64,000 bases of DNA from Ignavibacteriales bacterium (GTDB lineage Bacteria > Bacteroidota > Ignavibacteria > Ignavibacteriales > Ignavibacteriaceae). The notes under the pieces were generated by a model that ran no database searches, had not been told where the DNA came from, and saw nothing but the letters and a program-made list of their open reading frames with translations. Of this stretch, positions 1-8,461 are shown piece by piece. Numbering within the stretch: the stretch's first letter is position 1; every line of letters begins with the position of its first letter. The translations under genes were made by a program, and so were the position numbers. The stretch is taken from positions 2,108,001-2,172,000 of the forward strand of contig CP065001.1 in assembly GCA_016700155.1 (NCBI GenBank). The letters are read 5' to 3'.

Positions 1-1
1 C

Positions 2-1057
2 GACAGCGCAGTCGAAAATTCACGGAAAAAAATTGCTTCACTATTTAATGCCGATCCCAAGCAGGTTGTTTTCACTTCAGGGGCTACGGAATCGATCAAT
101 CTTGTTCATCAGGGTGTTGCATCAACTTACAGGAATAAAGGGAAACATATTATTACGTGTGCTACAGAGCATACGGCTGTTTTACAATCTCTTGAGTATC
201 TTGAAAAACACGGATTTGAAATTCAGGTTTTACGTTCAGAAGGAAATGGGAAAGTTAATCCTGAACTGATTAAAAAAAATATCCGGGAAGATACAATTCT
301 TGTCTCGGTTATGACGGTCAACAATGAAATTGGTACCATAAACGATATAGAAAAAATAAGTGAAATCTGTACAGAGCGAAATGTGATTTTTCACACCGAC
401 GCGACACAGGCAATTGGTAAATTAAAATTTAGTGAGATGAAAAATCTTCCTGATCTTATCTCTTTCACTGCACATAAAATTTACGGACCTAAAGGAATTG
501 GCGCACTTGTGTTTGGCAATGCTCACAAACGAATCAGATTAAAACCTTTGGTTTACGGCGGTGGTCAGGAAATGAATATACGTCCCGGCACTTTGAATGT
601 ACCTGCAATAGCAGGCTTTGGTAAAGCAGTTGAATTGGCAATAAATAATTTTGATGAAGAAAATAAACGAATAAAGAACTTACAGCAAAAGTTATTTAAC
701 GGACTTAAAAAAAATATCAGTAACATTGAACTCAATGGTGATATCAATGATAGAATTCCGAACAACCTGAACATAATTTTTAATGATGTTAAGGCAAATG
801 ATATTCTACTTTCAATCAGAGAAATTGCCGTATCTACCGGGTCAGCATGCGCATCCGGTGAAGCTAAAAAAAGTCATGTGCTGTCTGCATTAGGTTTGTC
901 CTCTGACAAGATCAGTTCTTCAGTCAGATTCGGAATTGGCAGATTTAATACTGAAGAAGAAATAGATTTTGTGATTGAAAAACTAACTGAAACTATTAAC
1001 AGGCTAAAATCAAAAAATAATTTTATCTCAACAGAAGAGAGAACACTAACCAAATAG
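2..1057 (+). CDS. Cysteine desulfurase (NifS/IscS family), 5' end outside window
   Basis: PLP-dependent enzyme that removes sulfur from cysteine and passes the persulfide to Fe-S cluster assembly. The frame is open from base 2, so the N-terminus lies upstream. Visible family motifs: TSGATESIN (cofactor phosphate region), ATEHTAV with the PLP-stacking His, HTDATQAIGK, the PLP lysine in SFTAHKIYGPKG, and the catalytic cysteine loop STGSACASGEA near base 850. An ATG at 311 is internal: conserved motifs precede it, so it is not the start. It lies 8 bases ahead of a small unknown gene and in the same run as an A-type Fe-S carrier, which supports a role in Fe-S biogenesis. The exact paralogue (IscS or NifS) cannot be fixed here. 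Confidence 0.93.
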   Translation, partial: DSAVENSRKKIASLFNADPKQVVFTSGATESINLVHQGVASTYRNKGKHIITCATEHTAVLQSLEYLEKHGFEIQVLRSEGNGKVNPELIKKNIREDTILVSVMTVNNEIGTINDIEKISEICTERNVIFHTDATQAIGKLKFSEMKNLPDLISFTAHKIYGPKGIGALVFGNAHKRIRLKPLVYGGGQEMNIRPGTLNVPAIAGFGKAVELAINNFDEENKRIKNLQQKLFNGLKKNISNIELNGDINDRIPNNLNIIFNDVKANDILLSIREIAVSTGSACASGEAKKSHVLSALGLSSDKISSSVRFGIGRFNTEEEIDFVIEKLTETINRLKSKNNFISTEERTLTK

Positions 1058-1065
1058 GAAAATAT

Positions 1066-1371
1066 ATGAGTCACAGGCTTAATGAAAATATTACGAACAT
1101 AAAAAATGATTCAGAATCATTTCTGAAATTCCTTAAAGCTAAGTTCCCGTTGTTTCACAATTCAATTCTTTTTTACAGGGATTTTCATTACGGACTAATG
1201 AAATATCTTGAGATGAAAGAAGTGAAAATAAAATATACAGAAGGTGAAACGGCTGCGAATGATTTAAGCTCACATTTTGAAAACAAAGGAATATTAGTCA
1301 AAACAGGATTTCAAAGCTGGAAAGTAAACTACCCGGAATTTGTGACAACCACACCGGGCGACCCGTTATAA
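1066..1371 (+). CDS. Small conserved-context protein of unknown function (101 aa)
   Basis: I do not recognise a family. It starts 8 bases after the cysteine desulfurase stop, with an AGGAAA ribosome-binding site before the ATG, and ends 26 bases before the A-type carrier gene, so it is very likely cotranscribed with Fe-S assembly genes. It is charged and soluble, with no cysteine, signal peptide or membrane segment. The C-terminal half carries aromatic residues and ends in TTTPGDPL. The absence of Cys argues against it being a scaffold such as IscU. It could be an accessory partner of the desulfurase, but that rests on position only. Confidence 0.75.
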   Translation: MSHRLNENITNIKNDSESFLKFLKAKFPLFHNSILFYRDFHYGLMKYLEMKEVKIKYTEGETAANDLSSHFENKGILVKTGFQSWKVNYPEFVTTTPGDPL

Positions 1372-1397
1372 TTTTTAGTAAATAAAGGAAGTTAAAA

Positions 1398-1748
1398 ATG
1401 TCAAACGTACAAACTGAATCTGAAATAAAAGTAACAGATAAAGCAGCAAAAGAAATAAAAAGAATTATGGAAGAAAATAAAATCCCTTCCGACTATGGTT
1501 TGCGTGTAGGTGTTAAAGGCGGAGGATGTTCCGGTTTAACGTATACACTTGGGTTTGACGGAGATACACGTGAAGGTGATATGATAGTTGAATCCAAAGA
1601 AGTTAAACTTCTGGTCGATGGTAAAAGTTTATTTTATCTTACAGGAACTGAACTCGATTTTAGTGACGGATTAAATGGTAAAGGATTTATTTTCAATAAT
1701 CCAAATGCACAAAAAACCTGCGGCTGCGGCGAATCATTCGGAGTATAA
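1398..1748 (+). CDS. A-type iron-sulfur cluster carrier (IscA/ErpA/SufA family)
   Basis: Accepts or delivers Fe-S clusters to apoproteins in the cytoplasm. At 116 residues it has the usual family length. The three conserved cysteines are present: C44 in GGGCSGL and C108/C110 in the C-terminal CGCGESF motif. An AAGGAAG ribosome-binding site precedes the ATG. It follows the desulfurase and the small unknown gene in one directional run. Family membership is certain; which of IscA, ErpA or SufA it corresponds to cannot be told from sequence alone. Confidence 0.95.
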   Translation: MSNVQTESEIKVTDKAAKEIKRIMEENKIPSDYGLRVGVKGGGCSGLTYTLGFDGDTREGDMIVESKEVKLLVDGKSLFYLTGTELDFSDGLNGKGFIFNNPNAQKTCGCGESFGV

Positions 1749-1766
1749 AACAAATTCCAGGCTGAA

Positions 1767-2489
1767 ATGAAAAGAAGAAATTTTCTGTTTACACTTGGAG
1801 CATTTCCGGCAGTATCAATTGCTGAACCGCTTACAAAGACTTTAAACACTTTCACAAATAAAAACAAAAGGAGTTATACAATGGCAAAATTCGAATTACC
1901 TGCACTGCCTTATAATTATGATGCACTTGAACCATTCATCGATAAAATGACGATGGAAATACATCACACGAAACACCACAATGCTTATGTGACTAATCTT
2001 AACAACGCGGTTGCTAACACCGAGATGGAAGGCAAATCACTTGAAGAACTGATGGCTGGAATTTCAAAACTTCCTGCTGCAGTGAGAAATAACGGCGGCG
2101 GACATTACAATCATTCTCTATTCTGGCAGATAATGAAAAAAGGTTCGGCAGCACCTTCAGGTAAACTTGGGGATGCAATTAATTCAGCATTCGGCAGCTT
2201 TGATGAATTCAAAAAACAATTCAGCACTGCCGCTGCAACAAGATTTGGTTCTGGCTGGGCATGGCTCATAGTGAAAGACAATAAACTTGTTGTCTCATCA
2301 ACACCAAACCAGGATAATCCTTTAATGGATGTTGCTGATGTTAAAGGTTCTCCTATTATGGGTATCGATGTTTGGGAACATGCTTACTATTTGAAATATC
2401 AGAACAGAAGACCTGAATACATTGAGAACTGGTTCAACGTCATCAATTGGGAAGAAGTCGCAGCCCGATTTAGTGCACTTGTAAAATAA
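1767..2489 (+). CDS. Superoxide dismutase, Mn/Fe family, with possible Tat leader
   Basis: Converts superoxide to hydrogen peroxide and oxygen. The catalytic body starts at MAKFELPALPYN and has the family's metal ligands in EIHHTKHH, GGGHYNHSLFW and DVWEHAYY. GGGH and QDNPLM resemble the Mn or cambialistic branch rather than strict Fe enzymes. Two starts are plausible. The longest begins at 1767 and adds 38 residues opening MKRRNFLFTLG, a twin-arginine-like leader with a hydrophobic core, but its ribosome-binding site is weak. The second at 1881 has a strong AAAGGAG nine bases upstream and gives a normal 202-residue cytoplasmic enzyme. The long form would be exported. A GC-rich hairpin follows the stop. 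Confidence 0.93.
   Translation: MKRRNFLFTLGAFPAVSIAEPLTKTLNTFTNKNKRSYTMAKFELPALPYNYDALEPFIDKMTMEIHHTKHHNAYVTNLNNAVANTEMEGKSLEELMAGISKLPAAVRNNGGGHYNHSLFWQIMKKGSAAPSGKLGDAINSAFGSFDEFKKQFSTAAATRFGSGWAWLIVKDNKLVVSSTPNQDNPLMDVADVKGSPIMGIDVWEHAYYLKYQNRRPEYIENWFNVINWEEVAARFSALVK
1868..1883 (+). promoter_or_regulatory. Internal ribosome-binding site and alternative sod start
   Basis: The bases AAAGGAG, then a short spacer and ATG at 1881, form a much better initiation site than the upstream ATG at 1767. It sits exactly where the conserved SOD fold begins. It either marks the true start or allows a second, leaderless product. Confidence 0.6.
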
Positions 2490-2498
2490 ATTCTTAAC

Positions 2499-2522
2499 GG
2501 GCTGTGTTTAAAAACACAGCCC
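2499..2522 (+). terminator. Hairpin after sod
   Basis: A perfect 11-base inverted repeat (GGGCTGTGTTT / AAACACAGCCC) lies 10 bases after the sod stop. No T-run follows, so it may be a weak terminator or an mRNA-stabilising stem before the next gene. Confidence 0.5.
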
Positions 2523-2537
2523 ATATTACAATTCATC

Positions 2538-3161
2538 ATGGCAAATCTAATTCCCTTATTTCCTTTAAAGCTTGTTGTTTTTCCGGGATCAAAATATCCA
2601 CTACATATTTTTGAACCGCGATATAAAAAAATGATTAACTGGTGTTTGGAAAATAATTCAGGCTTCGGAGTTTGTTCCTTTCTTAATGATGAGATATCAC
2701 GAATAGGCACTTACGTAAGAATTGATACTATTCTGCGGAAACATGAAAATGGTGAAATGGATATCATTGTTAAAGGAATGAGTAGAATCAGTATAATCGA
2801 CATTTCAATTCACGATGATGGTTACCATTTAGGGAACACATTAGACTATAGCGATATAACATCTGCAATAAATGAAAAATCGCTTTCTGTGTTGAAGAAT
2901 TCTTTTGAAAGTTTGATTTCGCAAGTTGATTTTAAACTCGATGAAAGTTTCTGGAAAAGTTTTGAAAGGACAAACCTTAAGTCATTTAAGCTTGCGGAGA
3001 AATCAGGATTAAGTCTTGATCAGCAGCAGGAGCTAATTACAATTACAAATGAAAACTCAAGAATTGACTTTCTGATTAACCACCTTGAAAAACTGAACAA
3101 AGAGATCCAGGAAAAAAGTGTTTTAAAGAAAATTATTGCTGCGGATGGTTATTTGAATTGA
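2538..3161 (+). CDS. Lon N-terminal (LON substrate-binding) domain protein
   Basis: A stand-alone relative of the substrate-binding domain of Lon protease. The opening LIPLFPLKLVVFPG and PLHIFEPRYKKM are the hallmark of the family, and GFGVCSF continues it. At 207 residues there is no room for the AAA+ or protease domains, so it is not itself a protease. Members are cytoplasmic and of unclear role, possibly protein binding. It follows sod after a hairpin and converges on atpC. The C-terminal third is helical and charged. No obvious ribosome-binding site was seen before the ATG. Confidence 0.88.
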   Translation: MANLIPLFPLKLVVFPGSKYPLHIFEPRYKKMINWCLENNSGFGVCSFLNDEISRIGTYVRIDTILRKHENGEMDIIVKGMSRISIIDISIHDDGYHLGNTLDYSDITSAINEKSLSVLKNSFESLISQVDFKLDESFWKSFERTNLKSFKLAEKSGLSLDQQQELITITNENSRIDFLINHLEKLNKEIQEKSVLKKIIAADGYLN

Positions 3162-3164
3162 AAA

Positions 3165-3189
3165 GCAGGAATGAAAGTATCATTCCCGC
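3165..3189. terminator. Bidirectional hairpin between Lon-domain gene and atpC
   Basis: A 10-base stem (GCAGGAATGA / TCATTCCCGC) with a 5-base loop lies between two converging genes. Read on the minus strand the one mismatch becomes a G-U pair and the stem is followed by TTTT, so it probably terminates atpDC. Confidence 0.6.
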
Positions 3190-3197
3190 TTAAATAT

Positions 3198-3617
3198 TTA
3201 TTTTACTGCTGAATATTTTTCTGAAAGTTTGATACGGTTAATTGCCCGGGCTAAAGACGCCTCTGCTCTTGCTACATCAATATTTTCAACCGATTTATTT
3301 GCTAATCTGTTTTCAGCTCTCTCCTTGGAATTCAAAGCACGTTGAATATCAATGTTGTCCACAAGTTCAAGAGAGTCAGCAAGTACAAGTACTTTATTAT
3401 TGCTGATCTCAACAGTACCGCCGGCAGTTGAGTATGACAGTTTCCTGGATTGGACATCCTCAATTTTTATCTCACCTATTTCAAATGTGCTGATCAAAGG
3501 TGCATGATTCGCCAGAACCTGGAAACTTCCACTTGTTCCGGGGATGGTTATTGATTTTATCTCGCCTGTAAAAACAGATTTTGATGGTGTAATTATTTCA
3601 AGATTTAAAGACGCCAT
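3198..3617 (-). CDS. atpC: ATP synthase F1 epsilon subunit
   Basis: Central-stalk subunit of F1 that couples rotor movement to catalysis and can inhibit ATP hydrolysis. The N-terminal beta-sandwich is recognisable by LNLEIITPSKSVF, IPGTSGSFQVLANHAPLI and the GGTVEISNNKVLVLAD strand. A C-terminal helical hairpin follows (NSKERAENRLA, ARAEASLARAINRIKLSEKY). Its 139 residues match the usual length. It directly follows atpD with one base between them. The other ATP synthase genes are absent from the window, so this pair stands apart, as is common in the Bacteroidota/Chlorobi lineage. Confidence 0.95.
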   Translation of the reverse strand: MASLNLEIITPSKSVFTGEIKSITIPGTSGSFQVLANHAPLISTFEIGEIKIEDVQSRKLSYSTAGGTVEISNNKVLVLADSLELVDNIDIQRALNSKERAENRLANKSVENIDVARAEASLARAINRIKLSEKYSAVK

Positions 3618-3618
3618 G

Positions 3619-5028
3619 TTATTTCATACTCTTTGCTTTTTCTACAGCTTCTTCAATTGTACCGACGTACATAAATGCTGACTCTGGAAGATCATCGTAA
3701 TGTCCGTCAATTATTCCTTTGAATCCACGGATAGTGTCTTCAAGTTTAACATACTTTCCTTTAAATCCGGTAAACTGTTCAGCAACATGGAAAGGCTGGC
3801 TGAAAAATCTCTGAATTCTTCTTGCTCTTCGCACAACTATTTTATCATCATCAGAAAGCTCATCCATACCGAGAATGTTTATAATATCCTGGAGATCTTT
3901 GTACTGCTGAAGAATCTCTTTACATCTTCTTGCAACATCATAATGCTCCTGACCAAGTATACCAGGTTCAAGAATCCTGGATGTTGAATCAAGCGGATCA
4001 ACAGCAGGATAAATACCTAATTCCGAAATCTGACGGCTTAATACTGTTGTCGCATCAAGGTGAGCAAATGCCGCAGCAGGTGCCGGATCTGTTAAATCAT
4101 CTGCCGGGACATAAATTGCTTGTACAGAAGTAATTGAACCCTTATCAGTTGAAGTGATTCTTTCCTGTAACGCACCCATTTCCGTTGCTAAGTTTGGCTG
4201 GTAGCCAACTGCTGAAGGCATACGTCCGAGTAATGCAGATACTTCTGAACCGGCCTGTGTAAAACGGAATATGTTATCAATAAAGAGAAGAACATCTCTT
4301 CCTTCTTCTTCACGAAAATATTCAGCGATAGTCAAACCGGTTAGTGCAACTCTCAAACGTGCTCCAGGTGGTTCATTCATCTGACCAAATACAAGTGCAG
4401 TTTTGCTTAATACTCCCGACTCCTTCATTTCTAACCAAAGGTCGTTACCTTCACGGGTTCTTTCCCCAACTCCTGCAAATACAGAATACCCGCCGTGTTC
4501 TTGTGCAATGTTGTGAATCAATTCCTGTATAATAACTGTCTTACCTACACCAGCGCCACCGAACAAACCGGTTTTACCACCTTTTGAGTAAGGCTCAATA
4601 AGATCAATTACTTTTATACCGGTTTCAAAAATTTCAGTTTTGGTAGACAAACTTTTAAATAATGGAGCGGGTCTGTGTATCGGGTAGGAAGATTTTGTTT
4701 TTATTTCTCCAAGACCATCGATTCCGTTTCCTGTAACATTGATCAAACGACCAAGAGTTTCGGGTCCTACAGGTACTGAAATTGGTTTACCTTCATCAAA
4801 GGCATCCATACCTCTCACGAGACCGTCTGTACTGTCCATCGCAACAGCCCGTACTCTGTCTTCACCAAGATGCTGCTGAACTTCGGCGGTCAGATCGCCT
4901 GTAACACCTTCAGTTGTTGTGTGTGGTATTCTGATTGCGTTATAAATTTTTGGAAGCTGTCCTGCTTCAAATTCGATATCTATAACAGGACCGATAACCT
5001 GGAGTATTTTACCCTTAAATTCGCTCAT
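3619..5028 (-). CDS. atpD: ATP synthase F1 beta subunit
   Basis: Catalytic subunit of F1-ATPase. At 469 residues it is full length. Visible motifs are the Walker A GGAGVGKTVIIQELI, the catalytic Glu in GVGERTREGNDL, Walker B DVLLFIDNIFRF, and the conserved ALLGRMPSAVGYQPNLATEMG. The C-terminal region with DELSDDDKIVV and FHVAEQFTGFKGKYV is intact. It is transcribed ahead of atpC with one intervening base and has a gap of 113 bases upstream that should hold the promoter. No alpha, gamma or Fo genes lie nearby. Confidence 0.98.
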   Translation of the reverse strand: MSEFKGKILQVIGPVIDIEFEAGQLPKIYNAIRIPHTTTEGVTGDLTAEVQQHLGEDRVRAVAMDSTDGLVRGMDAFDEGKPISVPVGPETLGRLINVTGNGIDGLGEIKTKSSYPIHRPAPLFKSLSTKTEIFETGIKVIDLIEPYSKGGKTGLFGGAGVGKTVIIQELIHNIAQEHGGYSVFAGVGERTREGNDLWLEMKESGVLSKTALVFGQMNEPPGARLRVALTGLTIAEYFREEEGRDVLLFIDNIFRFTQAGSEVSALLGRMPSAVGYQPNLATEMGALQERITSTDKGSITSVQAIYVPADDLTDPAPAAAFAHLDATTVLSRQISELGIYPAVDPLDSTSRILEPGILGQEHYDVARRCKEILQQYKDLQDIINILGMDELSDDDKIVVRRARRIQRFFSQPFHVAEQFTGFKGKYVKLEDTIRGFKGIIDGHYDDLPESAFMYVGTIEEAVEKAKSMK

Positions 5029-5141
5029 TATCCTACCTAATTAGTTAAAAAAGAAGTGGAAAATTAAAGATTTTGATTCTCTTATACAAATAATTGTGCA
5101 TCTAGAAATCTATAAATTTTATTCGCTCAAACTGTGACATG

Positions 5142-8100
5142 CTATTTTAATAATAACAATTTCTTGACCTCTGAAAACTGTTCTGCATTCAACCTATAAA
5201 AATATACTCCGCTCGAAAGATTGGAGGCATCGAATTCTACGGTAAGTATTCCAGCATTGGCTAAACCGTTATATAAAGTACGAACTTTCTCTCCCAGAAC
5301 ATTAAATACATCAAGTTGAATTTCCTGTGTAACTGGTATTGCTACCTTGATTGTAGTTGTTGGATTAAACGGGTTTGGATAATTCTGAGATAAAGAAAAA
5401 TGTTTCGGGATTTCTAATTCATCCACGACACTTGTAATAATATAAATCGAATCGGTACCACCTGCTTCATAATACCTTGCAGCAAACTCCTGCAAATAAA
5501 AATTAGCAGTCTGTGCGTCCTGTATTATCAAAGTGTTTTCATCATTACTGTTTTCAGCAGATGATGACCAGTTATGCGAACCGGTAATTACATAAGGCGT
5601 GAATCCAAATGGTTCAGCATCAACTATGGCGTATTTATGATGGAGTAATCCTGATGAAAATCCTTTTAGTCTAATATCCACACCATTGGATTGCAAATAC
5701 GCGAATTGTGTTCCCGTATCTGTATTGTTACTAAGAATAACCCTCGCTTTATTTCCACGGTTCTTAACTGCAATAACAGTATCCGCAAGTTCTCTTCGTG
5801 TAAAAGTCAGGATAGATGAGTTGATTGATTTTTCAGATTTGGACAGCGTTTTTCCAATTTGCAATGTTGTTTGATCGCTTGGGCTGAAATAACATTGTAT
5901 TTTTCTGCCGGCAACAATAAAGTTGTGAGGAGTGTTATTCAATTTTCTTGAACCGAATCTTGAATTGACTGAATTTGGAGTATCCGTATTACTTCCCCAC
6001 TGTTCATTAAATTCAAGAGTGAATGCCCCTGCTAATGCGACATCCTGAATCTCCAAAAAGTTTTGCGCATCTTCATTTGTTCCCGGATCGGTTGGATTCC
6101 ATGAACCTGTTAATACCCATACACTGTCAGCCGCACCGCCTCTGTAATCTATCACAAAAAATTTATTATGATGCAGACCACTTCCATCATTATTACCAAA
6201 CCTGTCATTGATATAAGGAATTCCTGCAGAAGTAATTGTTGTCCAAGGTGCTGTTGTTCTTGTATCATATTCACCGATTACGCGGACTTTTACACCACGA
6301 TTTTTGGCATTTACTAAAGCAGTTGCAATAGAAGCACCAACTCCCCCACTTAAGCTGTATAATGCAACGTCAACTGATCTCTTTGCATTATTTATCCTGT
6401 TAATTAATATAGATGTAAAATCAGCATTTTCATTTGCATTGATACCGGAAGAAACACTTGTGTTCACATTTTTATTAAAATAAATATTCATCTCGCCGGT
6501 AGTCGGGGATGCCGAAGTAGTACTTGAAACAAGATTCCCTGAAAAACTTGTGTCGGTTCCTGCTACCGAAAACGCCTGAACATTATAGATAGTTGCAGTG
6601 TTAAGCCCGCTTATAGTAACATTATGTATTGTCCTCAGGTCATCATCAGGACTTATAATACCAAGTTCGTAGTCAGTTGTTAAGCCATATCTGATTCGTG
6701 AAGTGCCGGGATTAATCGTATGCCATTCAAGCGTAATTGAACTTGAAGTCAAATCAACCTCTTCCGGAAATTTTTCAATTATTGGTCCGTCGGAAATTAT
6801 TTCAGATGGAATTCTCGGCATCAACTGATATCCTCCTATAAAAGGCAAAGCCGTTTTAAACTGGCTTAATACACCCACTACATCGAACCTGCCTGCAGGC
6901 GCAACCATACCGATTATTTGTGTGTTGTTATCAATTCTTATCTGAACAGTATCTGATGTACTTGAACCTGTTAACATATAATTTTTATATGCCCAGTTCG
7001 CAACGGGAGTTCCGTTCAGTTCACTTACTAAAACTCCGTTAACACGAACTAAGCGTCCTTCATAATTTTCAATTCCATTTATCCCGTCGTTGCTTAATTG
7101 TGTCGGTGTTGCGAGTAACGGTTCAACAGAATTGCCGCTGCTGATCACCGAATGAAGTAAAGGAAATTCAAGTTGATTTAATCCGTTAAACTGAGTGATT
7201 GTTCCCGATACAAGTACTTCATCACCAATCTGAACTGCGTTTGAAAAATCAGATCCAAAAATCGAAATACCACCGCTGTTATCCTGTATATAACCCGGAC
7301 TTCCAAACTGATTCGCAACAGTTACTACTCCACGAATTGTAACCAGATCGCCAAGATAAATGCCTATTCCATTTTCATCGTTGATTTTAGCCTGTGCAAT
7401 TGGTATTGATGCACCGTAAACTGTCAGTAATGGTGATGGACTCACTTCAGCTATTAAAGTATCGATGCCTGACTGAAAACTAAATCTGTAATTTCCTGTG
7501 AATACGGGGGTTGTTACATCTGCGATTGAAATAAAAACTGAGTCAGCAGAAAATGAAACATTAGTGAATTCAATTGTATCACCATTGACGTTGATTGACG
7601 ATGTAAAATTTGTAGTTCCAACTTGCGCAGAACTTTGCGACCAGCTAAATACAGAAGGGAAAATAATTTTCAATCGATTAATATTGTAATTAACATCACG
7701 GTTATATTTAAAGTTTAAAGTTAAAAGTGAATCGCCGGATACAACTGCAGGATTTAGATTGACAGTACCGGAACCATGTGGTTGTGCTCTTAATGAAAGA
7801 ATCCAGTTAATGTTTGTAGGAGTGTTTCCTGTACCTCTTGAAGCAGTTGCGTTCATCGTCCAATTGGTTGTCGATGTTAATTCAGGAACACTATCTTCAT
7901 TAAAAATTATTGAAGTATTACTTGTTGAAGAACCACTGAAATGTACCTTAGGCGCTGTAAGGCTGTTTGCATTTGCCGATCCCCATGAAACTCCAAATAC
8001 ATGCTGCTGTGAACTGTTCCTGATTTGTACTGCCTCTGAACTGCCTGCTATTGAAAATACAGTTCCTGAAAAATATAAAGCATTATTACCTTTAATTGTT

Positions 8101-8408
8101 ACTACATAATCGCTTGCATCAAAATCTTCAGCAAAGGAATTTTCAGCTTTTGCGACAACGACAATTGTTCCTTTTCTAAGGTTACTCCATAGTGTATGAT
8201 TTGAAAATACAAGCGGCTGCTGGGCAACGCCACTGCTGTTGAAATCCCGAAGCTCAAAATTTCTCAGGTCAACATTTTCTTCAACAACCAATAGTTCAAT
8301 CCACTCATCATTTCCGCTTGAGTTGTATATCTCATTGATGAATACTGATTGGGAGAAAGTTGAAGAAGAGAGAATCAGACAAAACAGGATGATGTAAATG
8401 TATTTCAT
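5142..8408 (-). CDS. Secreted two-HKD phospholipase D/nuclease-like protein, T9SS cargo
   Basis: A 1088-residue modular secreted protein. Order: signal peptide ending near FSQS; a lamin-tail-like domain (about residues 20-160, INEIYNSSGNDEWIELL); an OB-fold region (about 345-415, VTIRGVVTVANQFG); a fibronectin III-like segment (about 540-625); a PLD fold with two complete HKD motifs near 748 (HHNKFFVID, then TGSWN) and 923 (LHHKYAIVD, then TGSHNWS); and a T9SS sorting domain from about 1003 (LSQNYPNPFNP). PLD-superfamily enzymes cleave phosphodiesters in lipids or nucleic acids. The lamin-tail plus OB-fold combination is more often seen with secreted nucleases, so nuclease activity is my preference. 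It is last in the run, next to another phosphoesterase. Confidence 0.88.
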   Translation of the reverse strand: MKYIYIILFCLILSSSTFSQSVFINEIYNSSGNDEWIELLVVEENVDLRNFELRDFNSSGVAQQPLVFSNHTLWSNLRKGTIVVVAKAENSFAEDFDASDYVVTIKGNNALYFSGTVFSIAGSSEAVQIRNSSQQHVFGVSWGSANANSLTAPKVHFSGSSTSNTSIIFNEDSVPELTSTTNWTMNATASRGTGNTPTNINWILSLRAQPHGSGTVNLNPAVVSGDSLLTLNFKYNRDVNYNINRLKIIFPSVFSWSQSSAQVGTTNFTSSINVNGDTIEFTNVSFSADSVFISIADVTTPVFTGNYRFSFQSGIDTLIAEVSPSPLLTVYGASIPIAQAKINDENGIGIYLGDLVTIRGVVTVANQFGSPGYIQDNSGGISIFGSDFSNAVQIGDEVLVSGTITQFNGLNQLEFPLLHSVISSGNSVEPLLATPTQLSNDGINGIENYEGRLVRVNGVLVSELNGTPVANWAYKNYMLTGSSTSDTVQIRIDNNTQIIGMVAPAGRFDVVGVLSQFKTALPFIGGYQLMPRIPSEIISDGPIIEKFPEEVDLTSSSITLEWHTINPGTSRIRYGLTTDYELGIISPDDDLRTIHNVTISGLNTATIYNVQAFSVAGTDTSFSGNLVSSTTSASPTTGEMNIYFNKNVNTSVSSGINANENADFTSILINRINNAKRSVDVALYSLSGGVGASIATALVNAKNRGVKVRVIGEYDTRTTAPWTTITSAGIPYINDRFGNNDGSGLHHNKFFVIDYRGGAADSVWVLTGSWNPTDPGTNEDAQNFLEIQDVALAGAFTLEFNEQWGSNTDTPNSVNSRFGSRKLNNTPHNFIVAGRKIQCYFSPSDQTTLQIGKTLSKSEKSINSSILTFTRRELADTVIAVKNRGNKARVILSNNTDTGTQFAYLQSNGVDIRLKGFSSGLLHHKYAIVDAEPFGFTPYVITGSHNWSSSAENSNDENTLIIQDAQTANFYLQEFAARYYEAGGTDSIYIITSVVDELEIPKHFSLSQNYPNPFNPTTTIKVAIPVTQEIQLDVFNVLGEKVRTLYNGLANAGILTVEFDASNLSSGVYFYRLNAEQFSEVKKLLLLK

Positions 8409-8461
8409 AAAAATTCCAATTGAAAAATATTCAGGAAAGAACAGCGATCTGTATTATTAAA

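Noticed and set aside
5686..8109. Several plus-strand open frames of 60-116 codons
   Set aside because: They lie antisense to the secreted PLD-like gene, have no ribosome-binding sites or family motifs, and are explained by codon bias on the other strand.
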